A stretch of DNA of 40,633 nucleotides from Anaerolineae bacterium (GTDB lineage Bacteria; Chloroflexota; Anaerolineae; Aggregatilineales; JAFGMM01): assembly GCA_016927535.1 (NCBI GenBank), contig JAFGMM010000412.1:1-40633 (forward strand), in the 5' to 3' direction. Positions 14,126 through 22,456 of the stretch are shown piece after piece. Below the pieces are notes generated by a model, which was not told where the DNA came from, made no database searches, and was given only the letters and a program-made list of their open reading frames with translations. The translations under genes and the position numbers were made by a program. Numbering within the stretch: the stretch's first letter is position 1; each line of letters starts with the position of its first letter.

Positions 14126-15631
14126 TCAGCGAGGAACAAGCCGATAAACCGTGGCATAAGAATACTCTGCCACGCGCTCCAGCCCAAACTTAGACGAAAT
14201 CTCCTCAAGCTCAAAAAGGTGCGAGGTGAAGAAGAAAGGCTCTTCAAACCAGACAAGATAGTTATCCCCGGCCGGCAATTGAGTTTGTGTAAGCAATTCA
14301 TCAATCATATGGGTAACTTGCTGCGTGAAAAGATAAACAGCCGTGTGTTCATTGCTATAAAGCGTTCCTGGCAGCGGGGAAGTCTTCAACCATTCGACCA
14401 CGGGCTTTTCCTGCCAAAACACCGAATTGTACCCACCTGCTCCCTGTTGGTGCTGTTCTAGAACAACCGGTCCGACTTGCATCAGCCCAACTACCCACAA
14501 CAATGCCATCATGAGCCAAATAACGCGCAATTTTCGCCTATGAGACAAATAATTCGCAATATTTTCTATGCTCATAAATATTAACAACATAACAAATACA
14601 TAGAGTGGAGAAAAGAATCTATGACTAACACTGAGTTTATCGTAAAAAATAAAGGTCGAAGAAACTACCAGGAACGTGATATAAAAAGCAATGAAAATCT
14701 CTGAAACCAACAAGAAAGACAATATCTTTTTAAATCCCTTGGGGCGAATGAAAAAAAGCGACAAAATAACCGTCGTTGCCAACAATGGCAAGAGAAACCC
14801 AAGCGATTCGGCTAAGAAATTATAGGATGGAACAAACCAAGCCGTTAAAGCCTGGAACGTAAACGAAATGTTTTGAGCAAGTGTATAGGCCGACGCACCC
14901 CGCGACCCTGAAAACGTAGAGGTCAAAAAGTAATTTCTTGCAAGCCATCCCAGCGTGGGCGCAGCCGAGATCACACCCAGTACCAAAGCATATTTGATAC
15001 GTCTTGCTAAAGGTATCCAACGCATATACAGCACAATCGTGACGGCGCCAACAACAATCATCGTCGCGCCTATAAACCGTTGCAGCGTAGCCAGCGCGCC
15101 CAGTGCGCACGCCACCCCAAAAGGAAACCTTTGTTCCGTTTTGAGAAAACGTATCATGGGCGGGACGAACAGCACCAATAAAAGCGTAAAAATAGTTTCG
15201 GATAAACCCCAACTGGCACTGTAGAGAAGCGGAGGTGAAAGCACAATTGAAAAAACGCCCAAGAGAGCAAACGGAGAAAACCTTATGTACTTTAGAAAAA
15301 ACTGACCGGAGGTAAAGACGATTAACCCGAAAGCCAGCGCATTTACCAACCTCACCGCGATCAACAGATCAAAACCAACCAACCCAAAAGCCGCAAGAAT
15401 CGCGGGGAACAATGGCGGCCAATGGGCAAACGGCTGGCCGTTACTTTGAATATAGCCATCCCCGGCCAACAAGTTTCTTGCCGCAGCGACATACTCCATC
15501 GAATCGGGCGACAAGCCGGCCCCATACTTTGATGTACTGAACAAAACAAGCATCACACCAAGCAGACTTAACAACGCAATAACAACTTGTATCCATACTC
15601 TACTCTCAGCACCTTTAACATCTCGATCCAT
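14126..15631 (-). CDS. Polytopic membrane protein, GT-C/PMT-type glycosyltransferase-like
   Basis: 501 residues with about ten to eleven predicted membrane helices and a soluble C-terminal domain of ~110 residues. The first extracytoplasmic loop contains LSPDSMEYVAAARNLL and QPFAHWPPLFPAILA. That layout (acidic residue after TM1, then a WPPLFP-type loop) is typical of ArnT/PMT-like GT-C transferases that use polyprenyl-phosphate sugars. A serine replaces the second acid of the usual DE/DD pair, so activity is uncertain. The gene is visibly more AT-rich than all its neighbours (many AAA, ATT and TTA codons). It separates the two methyltransferase genes with gaps of only 13 and about 20 bases. 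This suggests insertion of a transferred gene into an existing operon. Confidence 0.72.
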   Translation of the reverse strand: MDRDVKGAESRVWIQVVIALLSLLGVMLVLFSTSKYGAGLSPDSMEYVAAARNLLAGDGYIQSNGQPFAHWPPLFPAILAAFGLVGFDLLIAVRLVNALAFGLIVFTSGQFFLKYIRFSPFALLGVFSIVLSPPLLYSASWGLSETIFTLLLVLFVPPMIRFLKTEQRFPFGVACALGALATLQRFIGATMIVVGAVTIVLYMRWIPLARRIKYALVLGVISAAPTLGWLARNYFLTSTFSGSRGASAYTLAQNISFTFQALTAWFVPSYNFLAESLGFLLPLLATTVILSLFFIRPKGFKKILSFLLVSEIFIAFYITFLVVSSTFIFYDKLSVSHRFFSPLYVFVMLLIFMSIENIANYLSHRRKLRVIWLMMALLWVVGLMQVGPVVLEQHQQGAGGYNSVFWQEKPVVEWLKTSPLPGTLYSNEHTAVYLFTQQVTHMIDELLTQTQLPAGDNYLVWFEEPFFFTSHLFELEEISSKFGLERVAEYSYATVYRLVPR

Positions 15632-15644
15632 CTCTCATATCTCT

Positions 15645-17111
15645 CTATCCCGGCAATTTCTCCATGCCGTGCATCTTCGCCGCGCCCAGCATGATCTCAT
15701 CCAGCGCGCGCGCCACGTCGCCCGGCGGCTCATACGGCGCACGCTCTGCCAGCAGCGTTTCGACGCGCGTACGCGCACGGGATATCATACCAGGCGAACC
15801 CTTCGCCTCCCAAATCGTGCGCGCGTCCCGGTCGATGACCGGCGAAGGGAACAGCAGTTCCTCGCGGAACCAATCGACCGTGTGCGGTTCGGTGAGAAAC
15901 GCCCCTCCGTGCCCAACCGCGCGAATCAGATCGAGCGCAATGGGCGCGTCGCGCTGTACCATGCCCTCGTGCAGGCGGCGCACCATCTGGACGATCTCCG
16001 CGTCGATGACCAGCTTCTCCAGGCTGAAGACGCGCACAAAATCCAGGACGCCGGGACCGGAAATCATATTCACGCATGCCAGCGCGCCCAGCAGCGCGCC
16101 CATGCCGGTCTCAAAGCCGGCCTGCATATCGAGCACTTTGGCGTCGCTGAGGCCCAGGTAAGCCTGGGTCGGGAGGCCGAGATACTGCCCCACCTGCGCG
16201 CAGGCGATATTGAGCATCATCGTCTCGACCGCGCCGGTCGCGGTGGTGCCGGTCTTCATATCGAACGCCGCCGGCAGCCCGCCCCACACCACTGGCGCGC
16301 CCGGCTTCGCCAACTGGTGCAGCACAACGCCGCTCAGCGTCTCGGCAGCGTGCTGCACCACCACGCCGAGCAGCGTCACCGGCGCGGTCGCGCCGGCCAG
16401 CGGCGTGGTAACGATCTGCGCCGGCACGCCATGGCGCGCGCAGTCGAGCAGATCGCCGCTCGATTCGGCGCTCCAGCGCAGCGGCGAGAGCGGGCACACG
16501 TCGAAGATGGCGCGCGGTTTCGCCGCCAGCGCATCCTCGCCGCCCGCCGCCGCGACCAACATCTCGTACATCCGCGGCCATGTCCCCACGCCGAAGGCGC
16601 CCGTAACCACCGGCTTACCGGTATGCTTCAGCGCGATGTACAACCGGTACATATCGCCGACGGCCTCCGGGACATCGCTGCTCACCAGGCAGGTGCTCGC
16701 CGCATCGAAGGCATCAAGCGCATCGGCCAGCCGGGTCGCACGGACCAGGTCGGCGGTGACAGGCTGGCGGGTCTGCGTCGCGCCGGGGTCGAGGACTTCG
16801 ATAGCCGCCGAGCCGGGGTTGAACTGCACGCAGTCGCCGCCGTAATGGACGCGCCGCCCGCCGTCTGCGCCGTACAAATCAAACGACGAAGGCACGGCGC
16901 TGAGCGCCACCCGCGCCAGTTCAAGCGGGATGCGCGCCACCTGCGCGCCGTGCACGTCGGGGTTCTCGACTGTCGCGCCGGCCTCCCGGAGCAGGTCCGC
17001 CGCGTCTTCACTGTAGAGCAGCACGCCGGGGTCCCAGAGCAGCCGGTACGCTTCGTACAATACGTCGGCGATAGTCGTCTCATCCAGGAACGTGAAGCGA
17101 GGACGGTTCAA
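15645..17111 (-). CDS. MttB-family (trimethylamine/betaine-type) corrinoid methyltransferase, non-pyrrolysine
   Basis: 488 residues, from TTG 17111 with AGGAG 9 bases upstream. MttB-superfamily enzymes move a methyl group from quaternary or tertiary amines to a corrinoid protein. Family landmarks are the N-terminal hairpin region (ADVLYEAYRLLWDPGVLLYS), a central PLSPLRWSAES segment, and a C-terminal GLSDAKVLDMQAGFETGMGA block followed by VNMISGPGVLDF. The reading frame has no internal TAG, so it lacks the pyrrolysine of true trimethylamine MttB. It belongs to the broad non-Pyl group that includes the glycine-betaine enzyme MtgB. No corrinoid protein or reductive activase lies nearby. It is flanked by kptA (29 bases upstream) and the GT-C gene. 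The substrate is unknown. Confidence 0.88.
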   Translation of the reverse strand: MNRPRFTFLDETTIADVLYEAYRLLWDPGVLLYSEDAADLLREAGATVENPDVHGAQVARIPLELARVALSAVPSSFDLYGADGGRRVHYGGDCVQFNPGSAAIEVLDPGATQTRQPVTADLVRATRLADALDAFDAASTCLVSSDVPEAVGDMYRLYIALKHTGKPVVTGAFGVGTWPRMYEMLVAAAGGEDALAAKPRAIFDVCPLSPLRWSAESSGDLLDCARHGVPAQIVTTPLAGATAPVTLLGVVVQHAAETLSGVVLHQLAKPGAPVVWGGLPAAFDMKTGTTATGAVETMMLNIACAQVGQYLGLPTQAYLGLSDAKVLDMQAGFETGMGALLGALACVNMISGPGVLDFVRVFSLEKLVIDAEIVQMVRRLHEGMVQRDAPIALDLIRAVGHGGAFLTEPHTVDWFREELLFPSPVIDRDARTIWEAKGSPGMISRARTRVETLLAERAPYEPPGDVARALDEIMLGAAKMHGMEKLPG

Positions 17112-17140
17112 AACCCCCTACTCCTGCGAATCTCCCCGGT

Positions 17141-17689
17141 TCAATAGTCGAAGTCGATAAACCGGGGCGGCACTGCTTCAACCAGGTAATGGTTAGGTTC
17201 GGGATGGTAAAACTCAATCCCGGCGCGGTGCGCCTCGCCGGCCCGGACGCGCAAGATCACTGGCGCGTCGGTGCGCCGCCGCCCGACCATCACCGCCCAT
17301 TCTACACTGAGCGAAAGGTGAACATACTGCCGCTGCATCGGCTTCAAGCCATCTCCGCGAATCGCATCCAGCGCCTTCGCATGCGTACCGTGATAAAGAT
17401 ACTCCGGCGGTTCGACCGGCGGGTAAGTGATCGTGCGGACCTGGGTATGGCCGTAGCGCGCACGGATGCGGTCGCCCACGATCTCAAAGCGCTTCTTGCC
17501 GGTCGGGTCGCCGGCGACGACCGCCTGTAGATCCGCCTCGATGTAGCAGCCCGGATAGCACCGCTCGACCGCCGCCCACACCGAATCCAGGTCGGTGAAG
17601 CCGTCCGCATCGAGCGTAAGACCGAAATCCTGCGCGCGGTGGCGCAGGATCAACGAGAGAAACTTAGAAAGGCGCGTCTGATCAGCCAA
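17141..17689 (-). CDS. kptA: RNA 2'-phosphotransferase (Tpt1/KptA family)
   Basis: 182 residues. KptA/Tpt1 removes an internal 2'-phosphate from RNA through NAD+ and ADP-ribosylation. In eukaryotes this is the last step of tRNA splicing; the bacterial role is unknown. The N-terminal winged-helix lobe has RLSKFLSLILRHRA (the Arg/His pair at 16-17), followed by RARYGH (76-81). The C-terminal NAD lobe has LYHGT (98-102), a QRQYVHLS segment (119-126) and a terminal FIDFDY. All expected active-site Arg and His positions appear present and the length is normal for the family. The start overlaps the end of the FHA lipoprotein gene by eight bases, so translation is coupled. The pairing with an FHA protein has no obvious explanation. 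Confidence 0.94.
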   Translation of the reverse strand: MADQTRLSKFLSLILRHRAQDFGLTLDADGFTDLDSVWAAVERCYPGCYIEADLQAVVAGDPTGKKRFEIVGDRIRARYGHTQVRTITYPPVEPPEYLYHGTHAKALDAIRGDGLKPMQRQYVHLSLSVEWAVMVGRRRTDAPVILRVRAGEAHRAGIEFYHPEPNHYLVEAVPPRFIDFDY

Positions 17690-18917
17690 ACCTATCCTCT
17701 TTCAACGTTCTAAACCGCAGTTCATAACCGCCCAGGCGCAGCACATCCCCATCTTTGAGGTAGGTCGCACGGGCAAGCCGCCCGTTCACCAGGACATCGG
17801 TGGGATCGACCTGGCTTTGCAGATAGTAGCAATTTGCTCCGTCCTTCATGCCGGATAGGATAAGGGCGTGAACCGGCGCGAGGCCGTCGAGCACCAAGCT
17901 GCAATTGAGCACGTCGCTCCCGATTGAAAATTCGTCCCGGTCGATATAGACCGTCGCCAGCCCGGCGCCCGACCAGTACGTCAGCGTAGCGCTTTTTACC
18001 GGCTGCTCGCCATAAGCAGGAAAACCCGGCTCCGGGGAGGCCGGACCTTCATAGGCCGGGAACACGGCGCCCGCCTCCACCGGGCGCGGCGCCTGGCGGG
18101 GCGAGGGCGGCGGCTTCTCCACCGGTGCGGCGGGACCAGGCTGAACCGGGGCGCGGTGTGGTTCGCGCTCGCGCCAATACTTAAGCCCAAGCTGTGCTCC
18201 GACGCCGAGCAGCGCCAATGGCACGATGATAAACAGGCTCAGATTTTCGACCAGGCCGAGCGATACCAGCACCGCGCCCATCAGCGCGCCCAGCATAAAC
18301 TGCATCGAACGCCCTACCAGCGCCAAGCCCAGCCCGCCGGCGACCGCACACACCAACACGATCACCACGAAGACCACCGAGAACTGCACAGCATAGGCAA
18401 TGAGCAGGCTCACAATGAGAAAGCCGCCCGTCACCGCGCCGATCACCACCAACGCCGTATCGTGCACCGCTAACGCCAACCCTGCGCCCACTGCGCCGAT
18501 CACGAACGCCACGCCGATCACGACGAGGTCGGGCAGTTCCTCCGCCAGGTTCAGCGCCGCGTAGCCGATCACGAATCCTAACGTAAAGCCCGGCGCTGCC
18601 ACCGCAACCCGGTAGAGCCGCCCGCCGGCGAATGCCAGCGCCAGCCCGACCGCGACCAGCGCCAGCCGGACCGCATTCGGAATCTCCAGGCGAAAGCCGC
18701 GTATCTGTCTCAGGAAGTCGTCAGCGCCGGTCTGGATCATCTGCCCGATGTCGGGTATCTCAACGCCGGCGGTTTGCAGCGCTTGCTCTATATCGACGGT
18801 GACGCCCACATCGGCGAGCAGTTGTTCCAACGACTGCACATCCGCAGTCGTACAGCCGGTCAGTAACACGACGGACACAAACAATAGGACGAACAGGTAC
18901 AGCCATTTGCGCATCAT
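17682..18917 (-). CDS. Membrane lipoprotein with C-terminal FHA domain
   Basis: 411 residues from ATG 18917 (ATG 18914 and GTG 18920 are also possible). A lipoprotein signal ends in VVLLTGC (lipidated Cys 22). A ~75-residue external stretch is followed by about eight closely packed hydrophobic helices (about 80-250), resembling a small DUF4203-like polytopic domain. A Pro-rich linker (about 255-300) leads to an FHA fold (about 320-405), recognisable from FSIGSDVLNCSLVLDG, an APVHALI strand and TDVLVNGRL. FHA domains bind phosphothreonine, and this one would face the cytoplasm if the helix count is even. The usual SRxH is weakened (Asn-Cys-Ser, then VHALI). No Ser/Thr kinase gene is in the window. 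Confidence 0.8.
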   Translation of the reverse strand: MMRKWLYLFVLLFVSVVLLTGCTTADVQSLEQLLADVGVTVDIEQALQTAGVEIPDIGQMIQTGADDFLRQIRGFRLEIPNAVRLALVAVGLALAFAGGRLYRVAVAAPGFTLGFVIGYAALNLAEELPDLVVIGVAFVIGAVGAGLALAVHDTALVVIGAVTGGFLIVSLLIAYAVQFSVVFVVIVLVCAVAGGLGLALVGRSMQFMLGALMGAVLVSLGLVENLSLFIIVPLALLGVGAQLGLKYWREREPHRAPVQPGPAAPVEKPPPSPRQAPRPVEAGAVFPAYEGPASPEPGFPAYGEQPVKSATLTYWSGAGLATVYIDRDEFSIGSDVLNCSLVLDGLAPVHALILSGMKDGANCYYLQSQVDPTDVLVNGRLARATYLKDGDVLRLGGYELRFRTLKEDRFG

Positions 18918-18955
18918 CACCGCTTCCCCAACATCATCATCAATTGTTATGTTAA

Positions 18956-21574
18956 TTATACTGCAACTTGCTCCTCGACCATTAGCTTTTTTTCAATCTC
19001 GGCGCGGCTTCCGGGCAAGCGCTTAATCAACTCGGTACCGATGTAGGCCATAAGCTCGCGCAGACCTTCCTCCGTCTTGGCCTCCACGCGCAGCGAAAGC
19101 TTAGGCTGCGTGTTCGAGGCGCGGACCAGAATCCACGCGCCGTCTTTCATCGTCACGCGCACACCATCCACATCGATCACGCGCGCAATGCGCGCGTCGG
19201 CGCAGGCGCCGCCCGGCAAGAAGCATTCCTTCAGTTCTTCGACCACATCGAACTTGATATGGTCCGGGCAGGCAATGCGAATCTCCGGCGAACTCTGGTA
19301 CTTCGGCAGTTCGTCCACCAGTTCAGAGAGCGGGCGGTCCGTCTCCGAAAGCATCTCGACCAACTTCGCCGCGCCGTAAATCGGGTCGTCATAGGTGACC
19401 GGCGGGTCGTCGAAGAAGACATGCCCGCTCAATTCGCCGCCGAGCCGGGCGCGTTCTTCGCGCATGCGCTGCGATATCGCCACGTTGCCGCACTTGACCA
19501 TGATCGGGATGCCGCCGTGCGCGGTGATATCATCGACCAGGGCTTGCGAGCAGCGCACCTCGAAGACGATCTTCGCCGGCCCCTCTTTGAGAATCTGCCG
19601 CGCGAACAGGGCGATCACATGGTCAGGCATCACCATACGCCCCTTCTCGTCAATCAGGCCCAGCCGGTCGCCGTCGCCGTCGAAAGCCACACCCAGGTCG
19701 GCGCTTTCCGCCAACACGCGCGCCTTGAGGTCTTCGACATTCTCCTCCTCGATAGGGTCGGGCGGGTGGTTGGGGAAAGTGCCGTCCGGCTCGCAGTACA
19801 TCGGGATCACTTCGCAGCCAATCGCCTCCAGCGCCCGCACCGCAACCGGTCCCGCCGTGCCGTTGCCGCCGTCCACTACAACCTTGATCCGGCGCTTGAG
19901 AATCGACTTCGAGAGGATGCAGTTAATATACGGCTCCATGACATCCAGCGTCCCCTCGGCGCCGTCGCCGTCGATGAACTGGCCGGCCGCCACGATGCGC
20001 TCGATGTGCATCAACTCGGTCCCGGCGACCGAATTCAGCCCCAGGTGCAGCTTGACGCCGTTGAACTCCGGCGGGTTGTGGCTGGCGGTAATCATCGCTG
20101 CGCCGTCGGTGAATTCGCGGGCGGCAGCAAACTGGAGCATCGGCGTCGGCACCATGCCGATGTCGAAAACCTTGCAACCGCTGGCGACCAGGCCGCGCTT
20201 GAACTGCTTGCAGAACGCATCCGACGAAAGGCGCCCGTCGCGGCCCAACACGACGCGGTTGCGGCCCGTAGTGCGCCGCTGGACAAACGTACCGAACGCC
20301 CGGCCCATCACATACATCGTGTGCTCGGTAAGCTGCTCGCCGGCCACGCCGCGCACGTCGTACTCGCGGAAGACGGCCCGGCTCACCGAGAGACGCGCTT
20401 GCAGCGCCATGTCCTGGATCAGGTCGGTGATGGCGCGCGCCAGCGCATCGGGCTTATGGCGCAGCACCACCTTTTCGCCTTCGCCGAGCGTGCGGATGGT
20501 CTGCTCGGTGACCACGTCGTCGCGCTCGATCAAAATCGCGCCGTGCACCAGCTTGATCTCGCCGCGCGAGCCTTCAAATAGGGTCAGGTAGGAGGCGTCG
20601 TCGGGGCGGTTGAGCGTGCGCACCACCTGCGAATCGGAGCGCTCGTAGCGGCTGAGCACTTCGGGCGAGATGTTCACCGCACTACCGACCAACACATAGT
20701 CGAGCTTGATGCCGCAGTTATCTTGAATAGCCTGCACATGGTCGGTCACCGAGAAGCCGTTGGTCTGGTTGGGCTGCGTCATAATGTTGCAGACGAAGAT
20801 TTTGCGTGCTTCGGTGGTGCGCAGCGCATCGTTGATCTCTTTGACGAGCAAAGTTGGGATCAGGTTGGTGAACAGCGACCCCGGCCCGATGACCACCGCG
20901 TCGGCCTCCCGGAGCAGGGGGGCCAGTTCGGGCGCGCCCAGGTTGTCGTCGGCTATCTGGTCGGTGGGCGCAACGTGCGTTTCGAGCCGCACCGACCGGA
21001 TCGGGCTGCCGGAGGTATTGGTCGCAATGGCGACCTCTCCGACCAACTGCGTGCCGTCCTCCAGTTCCGCCGTCACATCGACCGGGTACAGGGTGGGGAA
21101 AAGAATTTGATCGGCGGAGATGTCAAGCTCGCGGCGCAGACGGGCAAACGAAACGCCCCCGCCGACCGGCGGCACGACGCCGACCACCTCCCACTCGACC
21201 TCCTTGGCGATGCGCAGCAGCATCATCAAGCCCTCGGTGCCGGCGAAGATGACGACTTTGGGCCGTTTGCGCGGCCCCATCTGAGGCGCAGGCTTACGCA
21301 TCAGGGGCAGCGCGCCCTCCATCGCAGCGACGTCACGGCGCACGCGCCGCTCTCCCACCCGAACCAGCAGCGCGCCGGCGGCGATGAGGCCCAAAATGAT
21401 GAAAGGGCGCGGGATAAACCGCATCGTTAACACGTTGACGAGATCGGGCGAAACACCGGCCGGGGCGAGAAGCGCGAGCAATTCGCCCACGCCCCACACG
21501 ACCAGAAACACACCTAAAAGCATCGAAATAGCCCACACCAGGGTTTTCCACGAGTCGGGTCTTTGGCTTTGCAT
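18956..21574 (-). CDS. Fusion of membrane-anchored YvcK/CofD-like protein with phosphohexomutase
   Basis: 872 residues, ATG 21574 after TAGGAG. Two transmembrane helices (about 11-35 and 55-72) are followed by a YvcK/CofD-like domain (about 105-390) with VVIGPGSLFTNLIPTLLV, VCNIMTQPNQTNGFSVTDHV and LDYVLVGSA. The glycine-rich N-terminus of YvcK (GGGTG) is altered to FAGTEG, and the DDGGSSG loop is absent. Residues ~400-860 form a complete alpha-D-phosphohexomutase of the PMM/PGM (ManB/AlgC) type: phosphoserine 498 in TASHNPPEFNGVK, metal loop DGDGDR (632-637), sugar loop GELSGH (713-718) and phosphate loop RASNTQP. YvcK proteins bind UDP-sugars and control wall-precursor flux, and the mutase makes hexose-1-phosphate. 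One chain would couple precursor sensing to synthesis at the membrane; that is inference. Confidence 0.93.
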   Translation of the reverse strand: MQSQRPDSWKTLVWAISMLLGVFLVVWGVGELLALLAPAGVSPDLVNVLTMRFIPRPFIILGLIAAGALLVRVGERRVRRDVAAMEGALPLMRKPAPQMGPRKRPKVVIFAGTEGLMMLLRIAKEVEWEVVGVVPPVGGGVSFARLRRELDISADQILFPTLYPVDVTAELEDGTQLVGEVAIATNTSGSPIRSVRLETHVAPTDQIADDNLGAPELAPLLREADAVVIGPGSLFTNLIPTLLVKEINDALRTTEARKIFVCNIMTQPNQTNGFSVTDHVQAIQDNCGIKLDYVLVGSAVNISPEVLSRYERSDSQVVRTLNRPDDASYLTLFEGSRGEIKLVHGAILIERDDVVTEQTIRTLGEGEKVVLRHKPDALARAITDLIQDMALQARLSVSRAVFREYDVRGVAGEQLTEHTMYVMGRAFGTFVQRRTTGRNRVVLGRDGRLSSDAFCKQFKRGLVASGCKVFDIGMVPTPMLQFAAAREFTDGAAMITASHNPPEFNGVKLHLGLNSVAGTELMHIERIVAAGQFIDGDGAEGTLDVMEPYINCILSKSILKRRIKVVVDGGNGTAGPVAVRALEAIGCEVIPMYCEPDGTFPNHPPDPIEEENVEDLKARVLAESADLGVAFDGDGDRLGLIDEKGRMVMPDHVIALFARQILKEGPAKIVFEVRCSQALVDDITAHGGIPIMVKCGNVAISQRMREERARLGGELSGHVFFDDPPVTYDDPIYGAAKLVEMLSETDRPLSELVDELPKYQSSPEIRIACPDHIKFDVVEELKECFLPGGACADARIARVIDVDGVRVTMKDGAWILVRASNTQPKLSLRVEAKTEEGLRELMAYIGTELIKRLPGSRAEIEKKLMVEEQVAV

Positions 21575-21621
21575 AGTTCAGACTCCTAGCCGCACACATG
21601 CGCACACAACATCAAGAGCGC

Positions 21622-21630
21622 ATTATACCA
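21622..21630 (-). promoter_or_regulatory. Extended -10 promoter element for the YvcK/mutase fusion
   Basis: Minus strand TGGTATAAT lies about 50 bases upstream of ATG 21574, in the gap after the transporter gene. No good -35 is seen, as is common with an extended -10. The same TGGTATAAT string precedes the gene at 25041. Confidence 0.5.
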
Positions 21631-21688
21631 GACCGAAGTAGATTCGCCGGAACCGCGCCGGAGATGCGGGTTTCCTTTATGTTACATG

Positions 21689-22369
21689 TTACGCGAGCGG
21701 CTCGCGCGCCGAAGAGACCGCGCGCTCGCGCACCAAGTAAATCAGCCACACCGACGCCAGCGAAAGCACGCCCTTGGTCACAATGTTGCTGGCGAACATA
21801 TTCGTTAGCTCCTGCGCCGAAAGCACCCCCGCAAACGCGATCACTACAAACAGCGCGCTGTCCAGCGGAATGCTCACCGCGTTGGAGACCAGCACGCGCA
21901 TCCACTGAGGCAGCGCCCGCGTGCGCCGCGTGACCCAGAGCCGGTAGACTTCGGTGTCGGTCAGTTCTGCGAGCACCTCGGCGACGATGCTGGCGAACAC
22001 GATGCGCGGCAGCATCCCCTCCAGGCCGAAGATAAACGCCCAGGCCTCCTGCCCGCCGATGGCGGCATAATCGGCGGTGGGCGGCAGTTGGACCACCAGC
22101 CAGAGGTAAAGCGTCATCACGACGTTAATCACAGCCGCCAGCAGAATCGTCGCGCGCGCCGCCTGGATGCCCAAGCGCTTATGGATGAGGTCGCGCCAGG
22201 TGAACGTGAGCGAATAGATAATGCCGCCGTCCATCGTCAGCGGCCCCAGGACAATCGCCTTCGTCGCGGCGATATCGGATATCATCTGAATGGCGATGTA
22301 CCCGCCGATCAGGATAACGGCGGCGGAAATACTCTCGCCGGCGAGGGTTGTCTCGCGCGTTTCGTTCAT
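21689..22369 (-). CDS. Queuosine precursor transporter (VUT/YhhQ family)
   Basis: 226 residues with about six predicted membrane helices. The family signature is near the N-terminus: ISDIAATKAIVLGPLTMDGG, then the conserved FTWRDLIHKRLG segment (positively charged loop after TM2). YhhQ/VUT proteins import preQ0/preQ1 or related queuosine precursors across the inner membrane. The AEVLAELTDTEVYRLW block and a buried VSNAVSIPLDSALFV helix are also typical. Start ATG 22369 follows AAGGGGT. No queuosine gene is adjacent, and the neighbours (YvcK fusion, TPR protein) do not refine the substrate. The family assignment is firm; the precise precursor is not. Confidence 0.88.
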   Translation of the reverse strand: MNETRETTLAGESISAAVILIGGYIAIQMISDIAATKAIVLGPLTMDGGIIYSLTFTWRDLIHKRLGIQAARATILLAAVINVVMTLYLWLVVQLPPTADYAAIGGQEAWAFIFGLEGMLPRIVFASIVAEVLAELTDTEVYRLWVTRRTRALPQWMRVLVSNAVSIPLDSALFVVIAFAGVLSAQELTNMFASNIVTKGVLSLASVWLIYLVRERAVSSAREPLA

Positions 22370-22456
22370 ATCTTACCCCTTACAGACACAGAGGCACGGT
22401 AGTACACCATGCCCCTGGTAGATTGTGACCCGTTCGAGAAAAGCGAAATCCCGTCC

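Noticed and set aside
15645-17111. Pyrrolysine-containing trimethylamine methyltransferase
   Set aside because: The reading frame has no in-frame TAG; it is the non-pyrrolysine branch of the family.
15669-17147. 492-codon plus-strand frame opposite the MttB-family gene
   Set aside because: Arg/His/Gln-rich antisense translation without domain or ribosome site; the minus-strand frame carries clear MttB sequence.
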